Origin: JAGVPT01 sp035505655
GTDB taxonomy: Bacteria > Bacteroidota > Ignavibacteria > UBA10030 > UBA8401
Length of the DNA stretch: 64,000 bases
NCBI GenBank assembly: GCA_035505655.1
Contig: DATJQP010000020.1
Coordinates: 9,793 to 73,792, forward strand
Reading direction: 5' to 3'
Shown: one piece after another, positions 1 to 8,999 of the stretch
Numbering within the stretch: position 1 is the first letter of the stretch
How the letters are laid out: every line of letters begins with the position of its first letter
Notes under the pieces: generated by a model
Database searches by the model: none
Told to the model about the DNA's origin: nothing
Seen by the model: the letters and a program-made list of their open reading frames with translations, nothing else
Program-made: the position numbers and the translations under genes

Positions 1-245
1 CCGTTCCCCGCGCCGAATGCCTCATGAACCTGTGCGGTCGTAAGGTCCGGAATCCAATCCGGCATACTTACTCCGCCGAAGCCTCTGATACGCTGACCCA
101 TGGAATCGAGTCTCACCGTAGCATCGTTCGGCACGACAGTCCCCGGGCCGACGGGGATGTTGTCGTTCTTCGAACATCCGGCAACGATCAGGAAGGAGAG
201 GAAGAGAGCGATTGGGAATCGTGATCGTGAGAAATGAGGGTTCAT
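1..245 (-). CDS. Glycoside hydrolase family 30-like lipoprotein, N-terminal part (cut by window edge)
   Basis: An open minus-strand frame starts with ATG at 245 and runs off the left edge after about 81 codons. It begins with a lipoprotein signal peptide: basic N-terminus, hydrophobic core LFLSFLIVAG, then Cys in a VAGCS lipobox. The mature part has QRIRGFGGVS, then PDWIPDLTTAQVHEAFGAG. This pattern of Q-x-I-x-GFGG followed by W and LT-x-x-Q-x-x-x-x-FG is the N-terminal signature of GH30 glucanases/xylanases. It would therefore be a lipid-anchored polysaccharide hydrolase of the cell envelope. Family assignment rests on about 35 residues and the catalytic glutamates lie outside the window. 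The promoter should lie in the 200-base gap shared with the divergent gene starting at 460. Confidence 0.7.
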   Translation of the reverse strand, partial: MNPHFSRSRFPIALFLSFLIVAGCSKNDNIPVGPGTVVPNDATVRLDSMGQRIRGFGGVSMPDWIPDLTTAQVHEAFGAGN

Positions 246-459
246 GGCTTCACCCCTTTAAAGATGATGAGATCGTTCCCACGCAACGGCAACATCGGGT
301 TCGCCCTGCACCGGATCTTCAGCTCGGGCGGCGGACTGATCATCGTCGAACCTCAAAGCACTCCTAAGTGTACTCTAATCGAATCTGCCTGTCAATGGTC
401 TCCCGTCCGGGGGCTCGGAAAAATTGTGAAGGAGGGAACTATTTCTTACATTGCTCTTC

Positions 460-2331
460 ATGAGAACCCGTTTGACCGTCGTTTCCGCTCGGGCCGTCGC
501 AGCAATCCTCGCTCTCGTTGTTCTTGTTCCCGGACCGGCACAGGCCCAGAAGAAGTTTCTTTTCGATGCCACCAAGGCTGAGACAGCAGGAAACGCCGAC
601 TGGGTGATCGACGAAGACAACAATGTTCCGGGAAGGTTTCCTACCCCTCCGGAATCGACTGTCACCCAATCCACGGCGGAGACCTATTGGACTGGAGCGC
701 TCTCTTCGTGGGGCATTGCGCTAGTGAAGCTTGGGCACCTTGTCGAAACGCTCCCTCCCGGGAAGACGATCACGTACGGCGATTCGACGAATCCCCAGGA
801 CCTCCGGAATTACGACGTCTTCATCGTCGATGAACCGAACACTCCGTTCAGCTCCTCCGAAAAAGCATCGATCGTCCGTTTTGTCCAAAACGGCGGCGGA
901 CTCTTCATGATCTCAGATCATGCGGGCGCCGACAGGAACAACGACGGGTGGGACGCCGTGAGGATATGGAATGACCTCATGCGGAACAACTCGGTGCAGT
1001 CGCTCCCGTTCGGCATGCTCGTCGACTCGACCGATTACTCGGAGACGACGACAAACCTTCTCGCCGACACCACGGACCCGGTCCTTCACGGACCGGCGGG
1101 ACCGGTGACGGAGCTCAAGTACAGCGACGGAGCGACTCTCACGCTCGACCCGTCGACGAATCCGACGGTGAAAGCACTGATTTGGCGGAACGGATATCCT
1201 CATGGGCTCGCCAATGTCATGTGTGCCACAGCGCAATTCGGTGCGGGGAAGGCCTTCCTGATCGGAGACAGCTCACCGGCGGACGACGGCACCGGTGCGT
1301 CGGGAAACTCCCTGTACCCGGGGTGGACCGAGGTTGGAGTGAGCCATGCGGATCTTCATCTCAATGCCTCGCTCTGGCTCGCGAACAGGTCCACAACGAC
1401 GACCGCCGGGACACTGACATTTTCCGCCCGTTCGCTCTCCTTCGGCGATGTGGGAGTGAACGACTCGGCCGCCATGACCCTCGCCGTCAAGAACAGTTCC
1501 GCCGGCTCCGTCCTCATCGATTCGATCGCCACCGCAACGACGACGTTCCGCTGCGCAGTTGGGAATGCCGTCGTCTCTTCCGATTCCCTGAAAATCGCGG
1601 TGACATTCTCGCCGACCTCATTCGGCGGGGCGAACGATACGCTCTTACTCCGGTGCAAGGCGGAATCGCTGACCGTGAGGATCCCTCTCGCCGGAAACTG
1701 CCCCTACCCGGCGATCTCTGTTAATCCTCAATCGCTGTCGTTCGGTCAATTGAAGAAGGACAGCGTGAGTGAATTGCTTGTCTCAATGACGAACACTTCC
1801 CTCAGTGTTCTCGTGCTTGATTCCCTCTTTACCGGGAGTGGGGTGTTCCAGGTCGTTCCCCGGGGCCCACGCCAAGACGTGAGAAAAGGGGATACGGCCG
1901 TCGTGGAGGTCTTCTTCCATCCGGATACTCTGCGATCGTATCTCGACACTCTCTATGTCTCGAACAACTCTCAGGTGCCGCTGCTGAAAGTTCCCCTCTC
2001 GGGATCCGGTGTCCTGACCGGCGTTTCACAGCAGCCCCGCGGAGTGCCGGCATCATTCGAGCTCTTCCAGAATTTTCCAAACCCGTTTAACCCGACGACA
2101 TCGATCCGCTTTACTGTTCCCGCAAGAAGCCGGGTCGTTCTGGAGGTCTTCAATGTCGTCGGTCAGCGGCTCGTCACTCTTCTCGATGGTGAAAGACCTC
2201 CGGGGAGTTATGAGGTTGAATGGGGGAATGGGATCGCTTCCGGACTCTATTTTTGCCGGCTCACGGCGGTCGAAAGCGATCCTCCGAACACTCGATACCG
2301 CAGCACGAAGAGAATGTCGCTCATAAAATAG
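460..2331 (+). CDS. Secreted T9SS cargo protein with ThuA/DUF4350-like N-terminal domain and two ASH-type repeats
   Basis: A 623-residue exported protein. Residues 1-29 form a signal peptide ending AQA. Residues 30-310 look like a Rossmann/glutamine-amidotransferase-like fold: the segment NYDVFIVDEPN, FVQNGGGLFMISDHAG resembles DUF4350/ThuA-type domains, but no catalytic Cys is evident, so activity is unknown. Two Ig-like repeats of the ASPM-SPD2-hydin type follow (each with a LSFG motif, near residues 320-420 and 425-520). The C-terminus from FELFQNFPNPFNPTTS to RMSLIK is a type A T9SS sorting domain, predicting secretion across the outer membrane. An in-frame TTG at 451 is an alternative start and lies closer to the GGAGGG around 432; ATG 460 gives the cleaner signal peptide. 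Role unknown. Confidence 0.85.
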   Translation: MRTRLTVVSARAVAAILALVVLVPGPAQAQKKFLFDATKAETAGNADWVIDEDNNVPGRFPTPPESTVTQSTAETYWTGALSSWGIALVKLGHLVETLPPGKTITYGDSTNPQDLRNYDVFIVDEPNTPFSSSEKASIVRFVQNGGGLFMISDHAGADRNNDGWDAVRIWNDLMRNNSVQSLPFGMLVDSTDYSETTTNLLADTTDPVLHGPAGPVTELKYSDGATLTLDPSTNPTVKALIWRNGYPHGLANVMCATAQFGAGKAFLIGDSSPADDGTGASGNSLYPGWTEVGVSHADLHLNASLWLANRSTTTTAGTLTFSARSLSFGDVGVNDSAAMTLAVKNSSAGSVLIDSIATATTTFRCAVGNAVVSSDSLKIAVTFSPTSFGGANDTLLLRCKAESLTVRIPLAGNCPYPAISVNPQSLSFGQLKKDSVSELLVSMTNTSLSVLVLDSLFTGSGVFQVVPRGPRQDVRKGDTAVVEVFFHPDTLRSYLDTLYVSNNSQVPLLKVPLSGSGVLTGVSQQPRGVPASFELFQNFPNPFNPTTSIRFTVPARSRVVLEVFNVVGQRLVTLLDGERPPGSYEVEWGNGIASGLYFCRLTAVESDPPNTRYRSTKRMSLIK

Positions 2332-2368
2332 ACTATTCTCCGTAAGGCGGTCAGAGAAAGGAATATCC

Positions 2369-3055
2369 ATGAAAAACAAGAGTTCGGGTCCAAGGCGTCG
2401 GGGCCGGTCTTCGGCCTTCTCGGACGGGGCCTTCGCATCGTCCCCCATTCGTCTTCCCAGACCTTCGCTCACAAAGGCGGGCTCCGTGGGGAAGGCGCTG
2501 GCGCACAGGAGGACGACACGCGAGATGAGCGAAGCGAAACTTCCGCTGAAGACTCTCTCCAACCTGCTCTGGGCTGCGAACGGGGTGAACCGCAAGAAAG
2601 GACCGTTCGGCATTCCGGGGAGGACCGCTGCGTCGGCAAGCAACTCACAGGAAATCGACATCTATGTGCTCGTCGAAGAGGGAGTTTACCTTTACGACTA
2701 CCAGTTTCACCGACTCATCCCGATTCTTGCCGGAGACCACAGATCTCTCGCGATCGGTGAAGGTCAATCTCCGGCGGCAAAGAAGGCCCCCGTCCACCTT
2801 GTGTATGTCGTCGATCTCGACCGGTTGGTCAACAGCCAGGGCTACCAGGAGCCGGGACTGAAGGATGCCGAAATTCAAAAGTCGTACTACTTTGCCGACA
2901 CCGGGATGATCGCCGGAAACGTCTACCTCTTTGCAGCCTCCGAAGGGCTCGCGGCGTGGTTCCACAACTGCAACCGCAAAGTGCTGGAGGAAAAACTGAT
3001 GCTTGGTTCCGACCAGCGAGCGCTCTTCGGTCAGACCGTTGGTTTTCCGCAGTAG
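2369..3055 (+). CDS. SagB/ThcOx-type nitroreductase family protein
   Basis: A 228-residue FMN-dependent nitroreductase-fold protein. Recognisable family features are the N-terminal RRTTREMS segment (phosphate contact of FMN), LSNLLWAANGVNR, the RTAASASNSQEIDIYV block and a C-terminal AASEGLAAWFHN segment followed by VGFPQ. SagB-type enzymes oxidise azolines in thiazole/oxazole peptide synthesis, but stand-alone members are common and no cyclodehydratase or precursor peptide lies nearby, so the substrate is unknown. ATG 2369 is preceded by AAAGGA. The first ~35 residues are rich in Arg and Ser and may be a lead-in or a weak export signal. It is co-directional with the T9SS cargo gene upstream (37-base gap) and the SDR gene downstream. 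Confidence 0.8.
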   Translation: MKNKSSGPRRRGRSSAFSDGAFASSPIRLPRPSLTKAGSVGKALAHRRTTREMSEAKLPLKTLSNLLWAANGVNRKKGPFGIPGRTAASASNSQEIDIYVLVEEGVYLYDYQFHRLIPILAGDHRSLAIGEGQSPAAKKAPVHLVYVVDLDRLVNSQGYQEPGLKDAEIQKSYYFADTGMIAGNVYLFAASEGLAAWFHNCNRKVLEEKLMLGSDQRALFGQTVGFPQ

Positions 3056-3142
3056 AGACTCTGAATCGTCGCCGCGGAATGGGAGAAATTGCGACGAGTC
3101 GGGGAGTACGAATTCCTTGTCAGATTTTGGAGAGACTCATCC

Positions 3143-3898
3143 ATGGACTTGACCGGAAACACAATTCTTATTACGGGGGGAACTTCGGGGATCGGTCTCG
3201 CGATGGCGGAGTTCTTCCTGAAGGAAAAGAACCATGTGCTGATCTGCGGACGGAGGGACGCGAGGCTCCACGCGATACAACGAAGGGCACCAGCCATTCA
3301 TGTGAAGACGTGCGACATCGTGAAGGAGGCGGACCGGAGAAACCTTGTCGAATGGGCGACGTCGAACTTCCCGGATCTCAATGTTCTTGTCAACAACGCC
3401 GGGATCCAGCGGGAGATCGATTTCACGAAGGGGATAGCCGAGTACTGGGCCGGCGAGAATGAGATCGCGACGAACCTCGAGGCGCCAATTGTTCTCACCG
3501 GAATGCTCATCCCGCTCCTGAAGGGGAAAAGAGGAGCCGCGATCATCAATGTGACCTCCGGGCTCGGCTTTGTTCCGGGGGCGCGGGTCCCGGTCTACAG
3601 CGCAACGAAAGCAGCCATGCATGCCTATTCGATGGCGCTGAGGAATCAGCTCTCGAAAACTGGCATTAGAGTCTACGAGGTGGTGCCGCCGGCCGTCGAC
3701 ACCGAGCTGAATCCGGAAGGGCGCGCCAGGAGGCCCGGCTTCACGATCGATCTGAAGCCGAGGGAATTCGTCGAAGGAATTATGGAAGGGTTGAAGGCCG
3801 ACCGCGCGGAAGTCGGCTTCGGCGCTACCGAGGGACATCTGAAGGCTTCCCGCGAAGAATTGAACAAAAGTTTCGAAATGATGAACAGCAGGTGGTGA
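3143..3898 (+). CDS. SDR-family oxidoreductase (DltE-like)
   Basis: A 251-residue classical short-chain dehydrogenase. It shows the NAD(P)-binding TGGTSGIG motif at residues 9-16, the structural NNAG motif near residue 82, an Ser-x12-Tyr-x3-Lys catalytic set (Ser in INVTSGLG, YSATK) and a PPAVDTEL segment after the active site. The sequence order and length best resemble DltE-type SDRs; the substrate is not predictable. The open frame extends upstream to 3089, but ATG 3143 gives the usual short MDLTGNTILITGG beginning and is preferred. It lies 87 bases after the nitroreductase gene and could share its transcript. Confidence 0.85.
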   Translation: MDLTGNTILITGGTSGIGLAMAEFFLKEKNHVLICGRRDARLHAIQRRAPAIHVKTCDIVKEADRRNLVEWATSNFPDLNVLVNNAGIQREIDFTKGIAEYWAGENEIATNLEAPIVLTGMLIPLLKGKRGAAIINVTSGLGFVPGARVPVYSATKAAMHAYSMALRNQLSKTGIRVYEVVPPAVDTELNPEGRARRPGFTIDLKPREFVEGIMEGLKADRAEVGFGATEGHLKASREELNKSFEMMNSRW

Positions 3899-4245
3899 CG
3901 GAGACGGGAAGAGTCTTCAACCCACGACAAATAGCGCCCTTCTCCGGCGATCTCCTGGGCACTTCCCTTCTTACGTCTTCCATCTTATCTCCTCTTTCTT
4001 AAATTCCCTCACGCTCTTGCCGAGTTCCTGTCCGGATGCGACCAGATGGCGGCGATGTTCCATGAATACCTACGCGTAGACCGCCAACTGGCGTTCTTTC
4101 TGGAGGAACCGGAGCGATTCCATTACCGGAGATGATACGTCGGGGTTTATGGAGGACTCCCGAACTCGCGAAGGGGGAGGGTCGAATGCGAGAATAGGGG
4201 CCGTTGGCAGCGGCCCCCATCCTGCATGTCAGAACTGAGGAGAAG
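3899..4245. other. Convergent intergenic region, 347 bases
   Basis: No credible gene. It separates the SDR gene (plus) from the DUF2723 gene (minus). It contains a pyrimidine tract at 3967-4001 that can be read as five 7-base units (CTTCTTA, CGTCTTC, CATCTTA, TCTCCTC, TTTCTTA), a short CGCCAACTGGCG inverted repeat near 4086, and a strong GC-rich hairpin at 4197-4217 described separately. Confidence 0.5.
4197..4217 (-). terminator. GC-rich hairpin downstream of DUF2723 gene
   Basis: GGGGCCG and CGGCCCC form a perfect 7-bp stem around a 7-base loop, about 30 bases beyond the stop codon of the minus-strand DUF2723 gene. The sequence after the stem in the minus direction is only modestly T-rich (TATTCTCG), so termination efficiency is uncertain. 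Confidence 0.4.
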
Positions 4246-6939
4246 CTAATGCGGCTTTTTTGCCGTGAGCTGCGCGACACGCTGCTGAACGAAGGCGGAA
4301 ACGCCCGGCGTGTTTCCGTAGACTTCTTCGAGACGATTGGTCGCGGAGATCGCCTTGTCAAAATCGCCAAGCACCTCTTCGGCCTGGGCGAGTATGATGA
4401 GAGGGTTGAATTGATTCAGCGGTTCGTTGATCTGACCCGTAAGATCGGGGCTCAATTCATCGGCGATTTCTTTCGAGTATTCCCTGGCACGGAGTGAGTC
4501 GCCTCCGATCGCATAGAGCTGGGCGATATCGCTCTTCGAACGGTAGTCGAGCGCAAAGACGGATCGAGGAACCACCTGATCCATCCGGTTGAGCACCGGC
4601 ACCGCTTCGGCCGGCGCGTGCTTCTGGTCCGTCAGGTAGACTGCATAGGTCATGAACGCTTGCCGGTAGTTCATGATAAGCCGGCGCTGGTTCTCGTCAA
4701 AATGGACCGACGGGTCGTTCAGGCCTCTCCAGCGGAACGGGTAAGCCGGAGTTTTCGACACCGCGGTGAAGTCGGTCATCAGCTCCTGCTTGAGAACAGG
4801 CTCATCGACTCTCTCCCACTGTGAGTGAACGACTCTGGGCACCAGCTTGAGTGCCAGCCCCCTCACCTCCATGTGATCCTGCAAACCGATCTTTGCGTCG
4901 TCTCCGCTCGTCGTCGCGAAATAGATCGGACGCTGCCAATTCGACGTCCGGACGATGTCAAAGACAAGGATATCCTGAACTCGGAGGGCCTTGATGTTCC
5001 CGAACGTCAGCGTCGCCGGCATCGTGAATTTCATCGTATCGACGATATCCAGTCCCCGAGGATCCTTGTTCGAGGGGTCCCATCCCTCCGCTGCGTTCCG
5101 CGTCACCGGGATCGCGAAGGTCTGCGGGTCGTACTGCACCGGCATGATGCCGGTAATCTGATCGTCCGTCAAACTGATGGGGACCTTTTTGGCGCCGAAC
5201 GGCTCCTCGTGCTTCAACTGCTTGATATACCAATCGGTGTTGGCAAGGCTCAGACAGATCACCCGCACATCCCGACGGACTCCCTCCACATCCTGGAGGT
5301 ACCAAAGGGGGAAGGTGTCGTTATCGCCGTTCGTGATGAGGATCGCGTCTTTCTCAGTGCTCTGGAGCAGGTTATAGGCGTAGTCCCAGGCGAGATAATG
5401 CCCTCTCCGGCTGGACGGATGAATCGTTGTCCTGAGCATATTCGTCGGGACGAAGATGAAGACGAGGGCCATCGCGGCGTAACCGGCAACTTTCGCCTTG
5501 TTCGCTTCGAGCTTCTCTTCGAGGAACTTTATGATCGCAAGGGTCCCGAACCCTATCCAGAGACAGAAGCCGAAGAATGAATAGACGAAGAAATAATCCC
5601 GCTCACGGGGCTGTTCCTGCTGCATATTAAAGTAGATTGCCAACACCACGCCCGTGAGAAGGAAATAAATGGTCATGATGAAGGCCATTTTCTGGTCGAT
5701 CTTCCAGTGATACCAGAACCCGATGAGCCCGATGAGGAGGGGGATGGCGAAAAGCTGGCTGAACTTTACTCCCGCTCCCTGCCAGTCGTCAAGCTTCCCG
5801 ATGAAATTCCATCCGAAGTACCGGAGATACATGTGGTTGATCTGGTACTGGAGGAGGTAATCCATGTCGCTCGTGTAGTTCTTGAAATACTCGACCTTGT
5901 CCGGCTCGGTCGACCACCGTCGCTTGAGAAGCGGTGTGTCGCCGTATTGGTCGCGGGAAAGGTACATGACGAGCTGCTTCAGAGTACTCGGATCATCCTC
6001 GTTGATCGGCGGATGCTCGTTCGACCGGATAAAGACCACCGCGTAGATCGAGTAGCCGAGGAGGATGAGGATGAACGAAAGGGCGGCGATGTTGAGGATT
6101 CGCCGCTTGTTCTTGTACGACCACCAGAGAAGATAGAGCGCCCCGATTGGAAGTGCCACGGCGACGGCAATCCAGAGGTCGGACTCGATCCCGAAGACCG
6201 AGCTGCTGAGCATCGAAGGATACCACTTGACGATCCCCGGGTAGACGGTGAAGAAAATGAGCGCGGCGACGACCGCGAACTTGATCCCGTCTCCCGAAAA
6301 GGTGAACGTCTTCAGCGAGTGCTTATAGAACCGGAAATAGACGACGAGGATCGCGACAAAAAAGCCCATCAACCCGTGAATGTGGATCCCTGTCGTCAGC
6401 CCGACGAGGAACGCGATGAGAAGAAGGTAGGCATCGCTGTGAGGCTTCTCGTACTCCTCGTGCCACCGCAGGATAAGCCAGATGATGATCGCCGTAAAGA
6501 GGAGACTCGTGTTACGTGTTTCGGTCTCTATCGAGTTGAACCAGAAGGTTGTGCTGAATGTAAGGGCGAGCGCACCGATGGCCGCCGAGCCATAGATGGC
6601 GAACTGGTCAAACGTCGCTGAGGGAAGGTCGTGACGGAGGAGGATCATCCGCACCGTGATAAGATAGAGCAACGTCACGACGACCGAGCTCGCCAGCGCG
6701 TTGACAAAGTGCATCCTCACCGCGATATCGGCGAAGAGGGGAATCATCGACGCCACCCTCATGACGATCACGAGAAGGGGCGATCCCGGGGGATGCTGGA
6801 CCTGGAGCAGATACGACGCCGCGCAATGCTCTGGAACGTCCCAGAAGACGACGGTGGGGGGAAGGGTGTAAAGGTACGTGGCGAGCGTGACCGCGAAGAC
6901 TGCGAGCGCCACGAGACGGTTCGTTCTCTTATGATTCAT
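4246..6939 (-). CDS. DUF2723 family polytopic membrane protein (protein O-mannosyltransferase-like)
   Basis: An 897-residue inner-membrane protein. The start (ATLYTLPPTVVFWDVPEH region near residues 20-40, then HPPGSPLLVIV) is the diagnostic DUF2723/GT117-like segment, with the Asp-Glu pair in the first periplasmic loop resembling the acidic pair of GT-C glycosyltransferases. About ten to twelve hydrophobic segments fill residues 1-510, followed by a soluble region with ITNGDNDTFPLWYLQ and EGVRRDVRVICLSL blocks and a C-terminal TPR-like helical part (residues ~780-890). Family members are nearly universal in Bacteroidota and are proposed lipid-linked sugar transferases acting on exported proteins; the exact donor is not known from sequence. 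Single-gene unit, divergent from the TatA-like gene. Confidence 0.85.
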   Translation of the reverse strand: MNHKRTNRLVALAVFAVTLATYLYTLPPTVVFWDVPEHCAASYLLQVQHPPGSPLLVIVMRVASMIPLFADIAVRMHFVNALASSVVVTLLYLITVRMILLRHDLPSATFDQFAIYGSAAIGALALTFSTTFWFNSIETETRNTSLLFTAIIIWLILRWHEEYEKPHSDAYLLLIAFLVGLTTGIHIHGLMGFFVAILVVYFRFYKHSLKTFTFSGDGIKFAVVAALIFFTVYPGIVKWYPSMLSSSVFGIESDLWIAVAVALPIGALYLLWWSYKNKRRILNIAALSFILILLGYSIYAVVFIRSNEHPPINEDDPSTLKQLVMYLSRDQYGDTPLLKRRWSTEPDKVEYFKNYTSDMDYLLQYQINHMYLRYFGWNFIGKLDDWQGAGVKFSQLFAIPLLIGLIGFWYHWKIDQKMAFIMTIYFLLTGVVLAIYFNMQQEQPRERDYFFVYSFFGFCLWIGFGTLAIIKFLEEKLEANKAKVAGYAAMALVFIFVPTNMLRTTIHPSSRRGHYLAWDYAYNLLQSTEKDAILITNGDNDTFPLWYLQDVEGVRRDVRVICLSLANTDWYIKQLKHEEPFGAKKVPISLTDDQITGIMPVQYDPQTFAIPVTRNAAEGWDPSNKDPRGLDIVDTMKFTMPATLTFGNIKALRVQDILVFDIVRTSNWQRPIYFATTSGDDAKIGLQDHMEVRGLALKLVPRVVHSQWERVDEPVLKQELMTDFTAVSKTPAYPFRWRGLNDPSVHFDENQRRLIMNYRQAFMTYAVYLTDQKHAPAEAVPVLNRMDQVVPRSVFALDYRSKSDIAQLYAIGGDSLRAREYSKEIADELSPDLTGQINEPLNQFNPLIILAQAEEVLGDFDKAISATNRLEEVYGNTPGVSAFVQQRVAQLTAKKPH

Positions 6940-7200
6940 TGTCCAGGTTGAGGTAAGTAATCGATACGATCTTTAATGATATTGGTTTCTTTCCTTTAAT
7001 TCAACAAAGATTTGCTGAGGAGACGGCGTCTCGGTCGAAGAGTGCCGTGTCCTGGTTGGAAGAACATAACAACCTTCGGAGGTGACCCGCCCGAAAACCG
7101 ACAGGAGTCGTTCAGGTTGGTCAAATTGACATTGCCTTCCGCAAAGCGTAGATTGATGCATTCCGGGGGGAAGACACGGCGGAAATACTCGAAAGGATAA

Positions 7201-7545
7201 ATGCAGATGGGAAACCTCGGAGCACCGGAACTCATTCTAATTCTCCTCGTCATCATCGTCTTCTTTGGTGCCAAGAAGATTCCTGAGATTGCGCAGGGGG
7301 TCGGCAAGGGAATACGCGAATTCAGGAAGGCGAGCAAAGAGGCCGAGGCGGAATCGGGGGATTCCACCCCGATGATCGGAGACAAAGTAGCGTGTCCTTA
7401 TTGTTCGACCCCCGTGGCACAGGGAGCGAAATTCTGTCCCTCGTGCGGGCAGTCCCTTCAGGGTGTGAAGTGCTCGAAGTGCGGTGCGGCGAACGAGATC
7501 GGGAGCCGGTTCTGCAAGGAATGTGGAACGCCGCTCGCGCGTTGA
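7201..7545 (+). CDS. TatA/E-like translocase protein fused to a double zinc ribbon
   Basis: A 114-residue fusion. Residues 1-50 are a textbook TatA/TatE module: short periplasmic MGNLGAPEL, one transmembrane helix ILILLVIIVFFG, hinge, then amphipathic helix KKIPEIAQGVGKGIREFRK. Residues 62-114 contain two four-Cys zinc ribbons (CPYCS...FCPSCG and CSKCG...FCKECG). TatA forms the channel-like part of the twin-arginine export system; the ribbons would lie in the cytoplasm after the amphipathic helix. An AAAGGATAA precedes the ATG at 7201; a second ATG at 7207 is possible. Canonical TatA proteins usually end in a polar, charged tail, so a structured metal-binding tail is unusual. No tatC in the window. 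Confidence 0.85.
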   Translation: MQMGNLGAPELILILLVIIVFFGAKKIPEIAQGVGKGIREFRKASKEAEAESGDSTPMIGDKVACPYCSTPVAQGAKFCPSCGQSLQGVKCSKCGAANEIGSRFCKECGTPLAR

Positions 7546-7620
7546 CCGTGCGTGTCGCAATCCCCGAACGGTCTTGCGTCGGCTCCCTCCTGACGGACGA
7601 GCGGAAGAATAAGCGAGATT

Positions 7621-8619
7621 ATGATATCCACTGAATTTCTATCACGTATCCCGATTTTTGAGAGAATGTCGCCAGCCGACCTCGAACTCCTGCGGGGGCT
7701 CTGGCGGGAACGCACTCTCACGGCGGGCGATGTGCTCTTCCGCAAAGGGGATTCCGGTTCGTCGATGTACATCGTGGAAGGAGGGATGATCGAAATCTCC
7801 ATCCCCTCCGAAACCGAGCAAAAGGACATCAGAGTTTCGATCCTCAGTCAGGGGGAATTTTTCGGAGAGCTTTCGCTCGTCGATGGCCTACCCAGGACGG
7901 CGAAGGCGACGGCAACGAACGACGTCAACCTTCTCGAGATGCGGCGGGATGATTTCATCAAGTTTGTGACCGACCGTCCTGCCGTGGCGATATCAATGAT
8001 CAGCGAGATGGGGAAGAGGCTGCGGGCGACGAACGACCTCGTGACGTCGCTCGCCTCGAAGAACGTCAACGTTGAGATGGCGGAACAGCTGAGCTTCGGT
8101 GACAAGCTTGCGGACAAGGTCGCCGATTTCGTGGGTAGCTGGACCTTCGTGATCTACTTCCTCTCCGGACTTGGAGTATGGATCGTCCTCAATCTTGTGG
8201 AGTTTCTCTTCAGGCCATTCGATGCATATCCTTTCGTCTTTCTCAACCTGATTCTCGCCGTTGTCGCATCCCTCCAGGCCCCGTTGATCATGATGAGCCA
8301 GAACAGGGCTCAGAAGCAGGATCGGTTGAAGGCAGACCTCGACTACCAGGTGAGCCTCAAATCCGAGCTCATGCTCCAGCAGCTCCATGCGAAGACAGAC
8401 GAGATGCGGGCCCTCGAGTTCCAGACGATGGAAGCGATCCTCCAGAAGGAACTCGCCGTGATCCGCCGGCAGCTACAGTTGATCCCCGAGATCGCTTCCA
8501 CATCGATCCTCTCCCAGGAGCGTCTCCCCGGTCCGGCAGAGGCACACCGCAAGGAGAATTCCCCGCAAAAACTCTTCCGGGAGATCAGGACTCCCAGCGC
8601 GCCTTCGACGAATGGATGA
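7621..8619 (+). CDS. Cyclic-nucleotide-binding domain protein with DUF1003 membrane domain
   Basis: A 332-residue protein. Residues 10-130 are a cNMP-binding/Crp-like cap: GDVLFRKGDSGSSMYIV, then the phosphate-binding cassette GEFFGELSLVDGLPRTAKA with the conserved Glu and Arg. Residues ~160-245 match DUF1003: ADKVADFVGSWTFVIYF, two membrane helices and SLQAPLIMMSQNRAQKQDR. The tail (245-332) is a charged helix likely forming a coiled coil. There is no helix-turn-helix, so it is not a transcription factor; it probably links cAMP/cGMP sensing to a membrane function. A CHASE2-type nucleotide cyclase is encoded at 24818-27022 and could supply the ligand, which is inference only. Confidence 0.85.
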   Translation: MISTEFLSRIPIFERMSPADLELLRGLWRERTLTAGDVLFRKGDSGSSMYIVEGGMIEISIPSETEQKDIRVSILSQGEFFGELSLVDGLPRTAKATATNDVNLLEMRRDDFIKFVTDRPAVAISMISEMGKRLRATNDLVTSLASKNVNVEMAEQLSFGDKLADKVADFVGSWTFVIYFLSGLGVWIVLNLVEFLFRPFDAYPFVFLNLILAVVASLQAPLIMMSQNRAQKQDRLKADLDYQVSLKSELMLQQLHAKTDEMRALEFQTMEAILQKELAVIRRQLQLIPEIASTSILSQERLPGPAEAHRKENSPQKLFREIRTPSAPSTNG

Positions 8620-8999
8620 TTCTCTCTTCCTCGACCTCCTGTTCCCTTCGTTCCCTCCCAAAAGAAAGCCGCGGCGATAGTGCCGGGGCGGACGACTTTT
8701 GCACCTCAGAGATTCCATCGGTGCGAGCCATCGGCTGCTCGCGATAGATCTGACGATCGGCGGATGACATTCGCCCGCCGGCACCGCCAGTCAATTGAGA
8801 TGACCCCGCTTTTGATGCAGTAGATGCCGGGCCTCGGCTGACTTGCAATGAAACCCGCAAAAAGTTTCGAGCAGAAACACTCGCGGCCATCTACCGCGAC
8901 GCGGTGCTATCCAGAAACCAAAGGCCGGTCAGTCCCGCCCGCGTTTCGACCCTTGGCGCGCCTTCGGGAAATTGCAGCGGGGAAAAGAAGGAGGGAATG
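8620..8999. other. Convergent intergenic region, 380 bases
   Basis: No open frame with family resemblance, no tRNA-like fold and no T-tailed hairpin was found. The sequence is GC-rich and mixed; it separates the cNMP/DUF1003 gene from the acetyltransferase gene on the other strand. Confidence 0.4.

Noticed and set aside
2369..3055. Possible thiazole/oxazole-modified peptide (TOMM) cluster because of the SagB-type gene
   Set aside because: No cyclodehydratase, docking protein or small Cys/Ser-rich precursor lies nearby, and stand-alone SagB-like genes are common.
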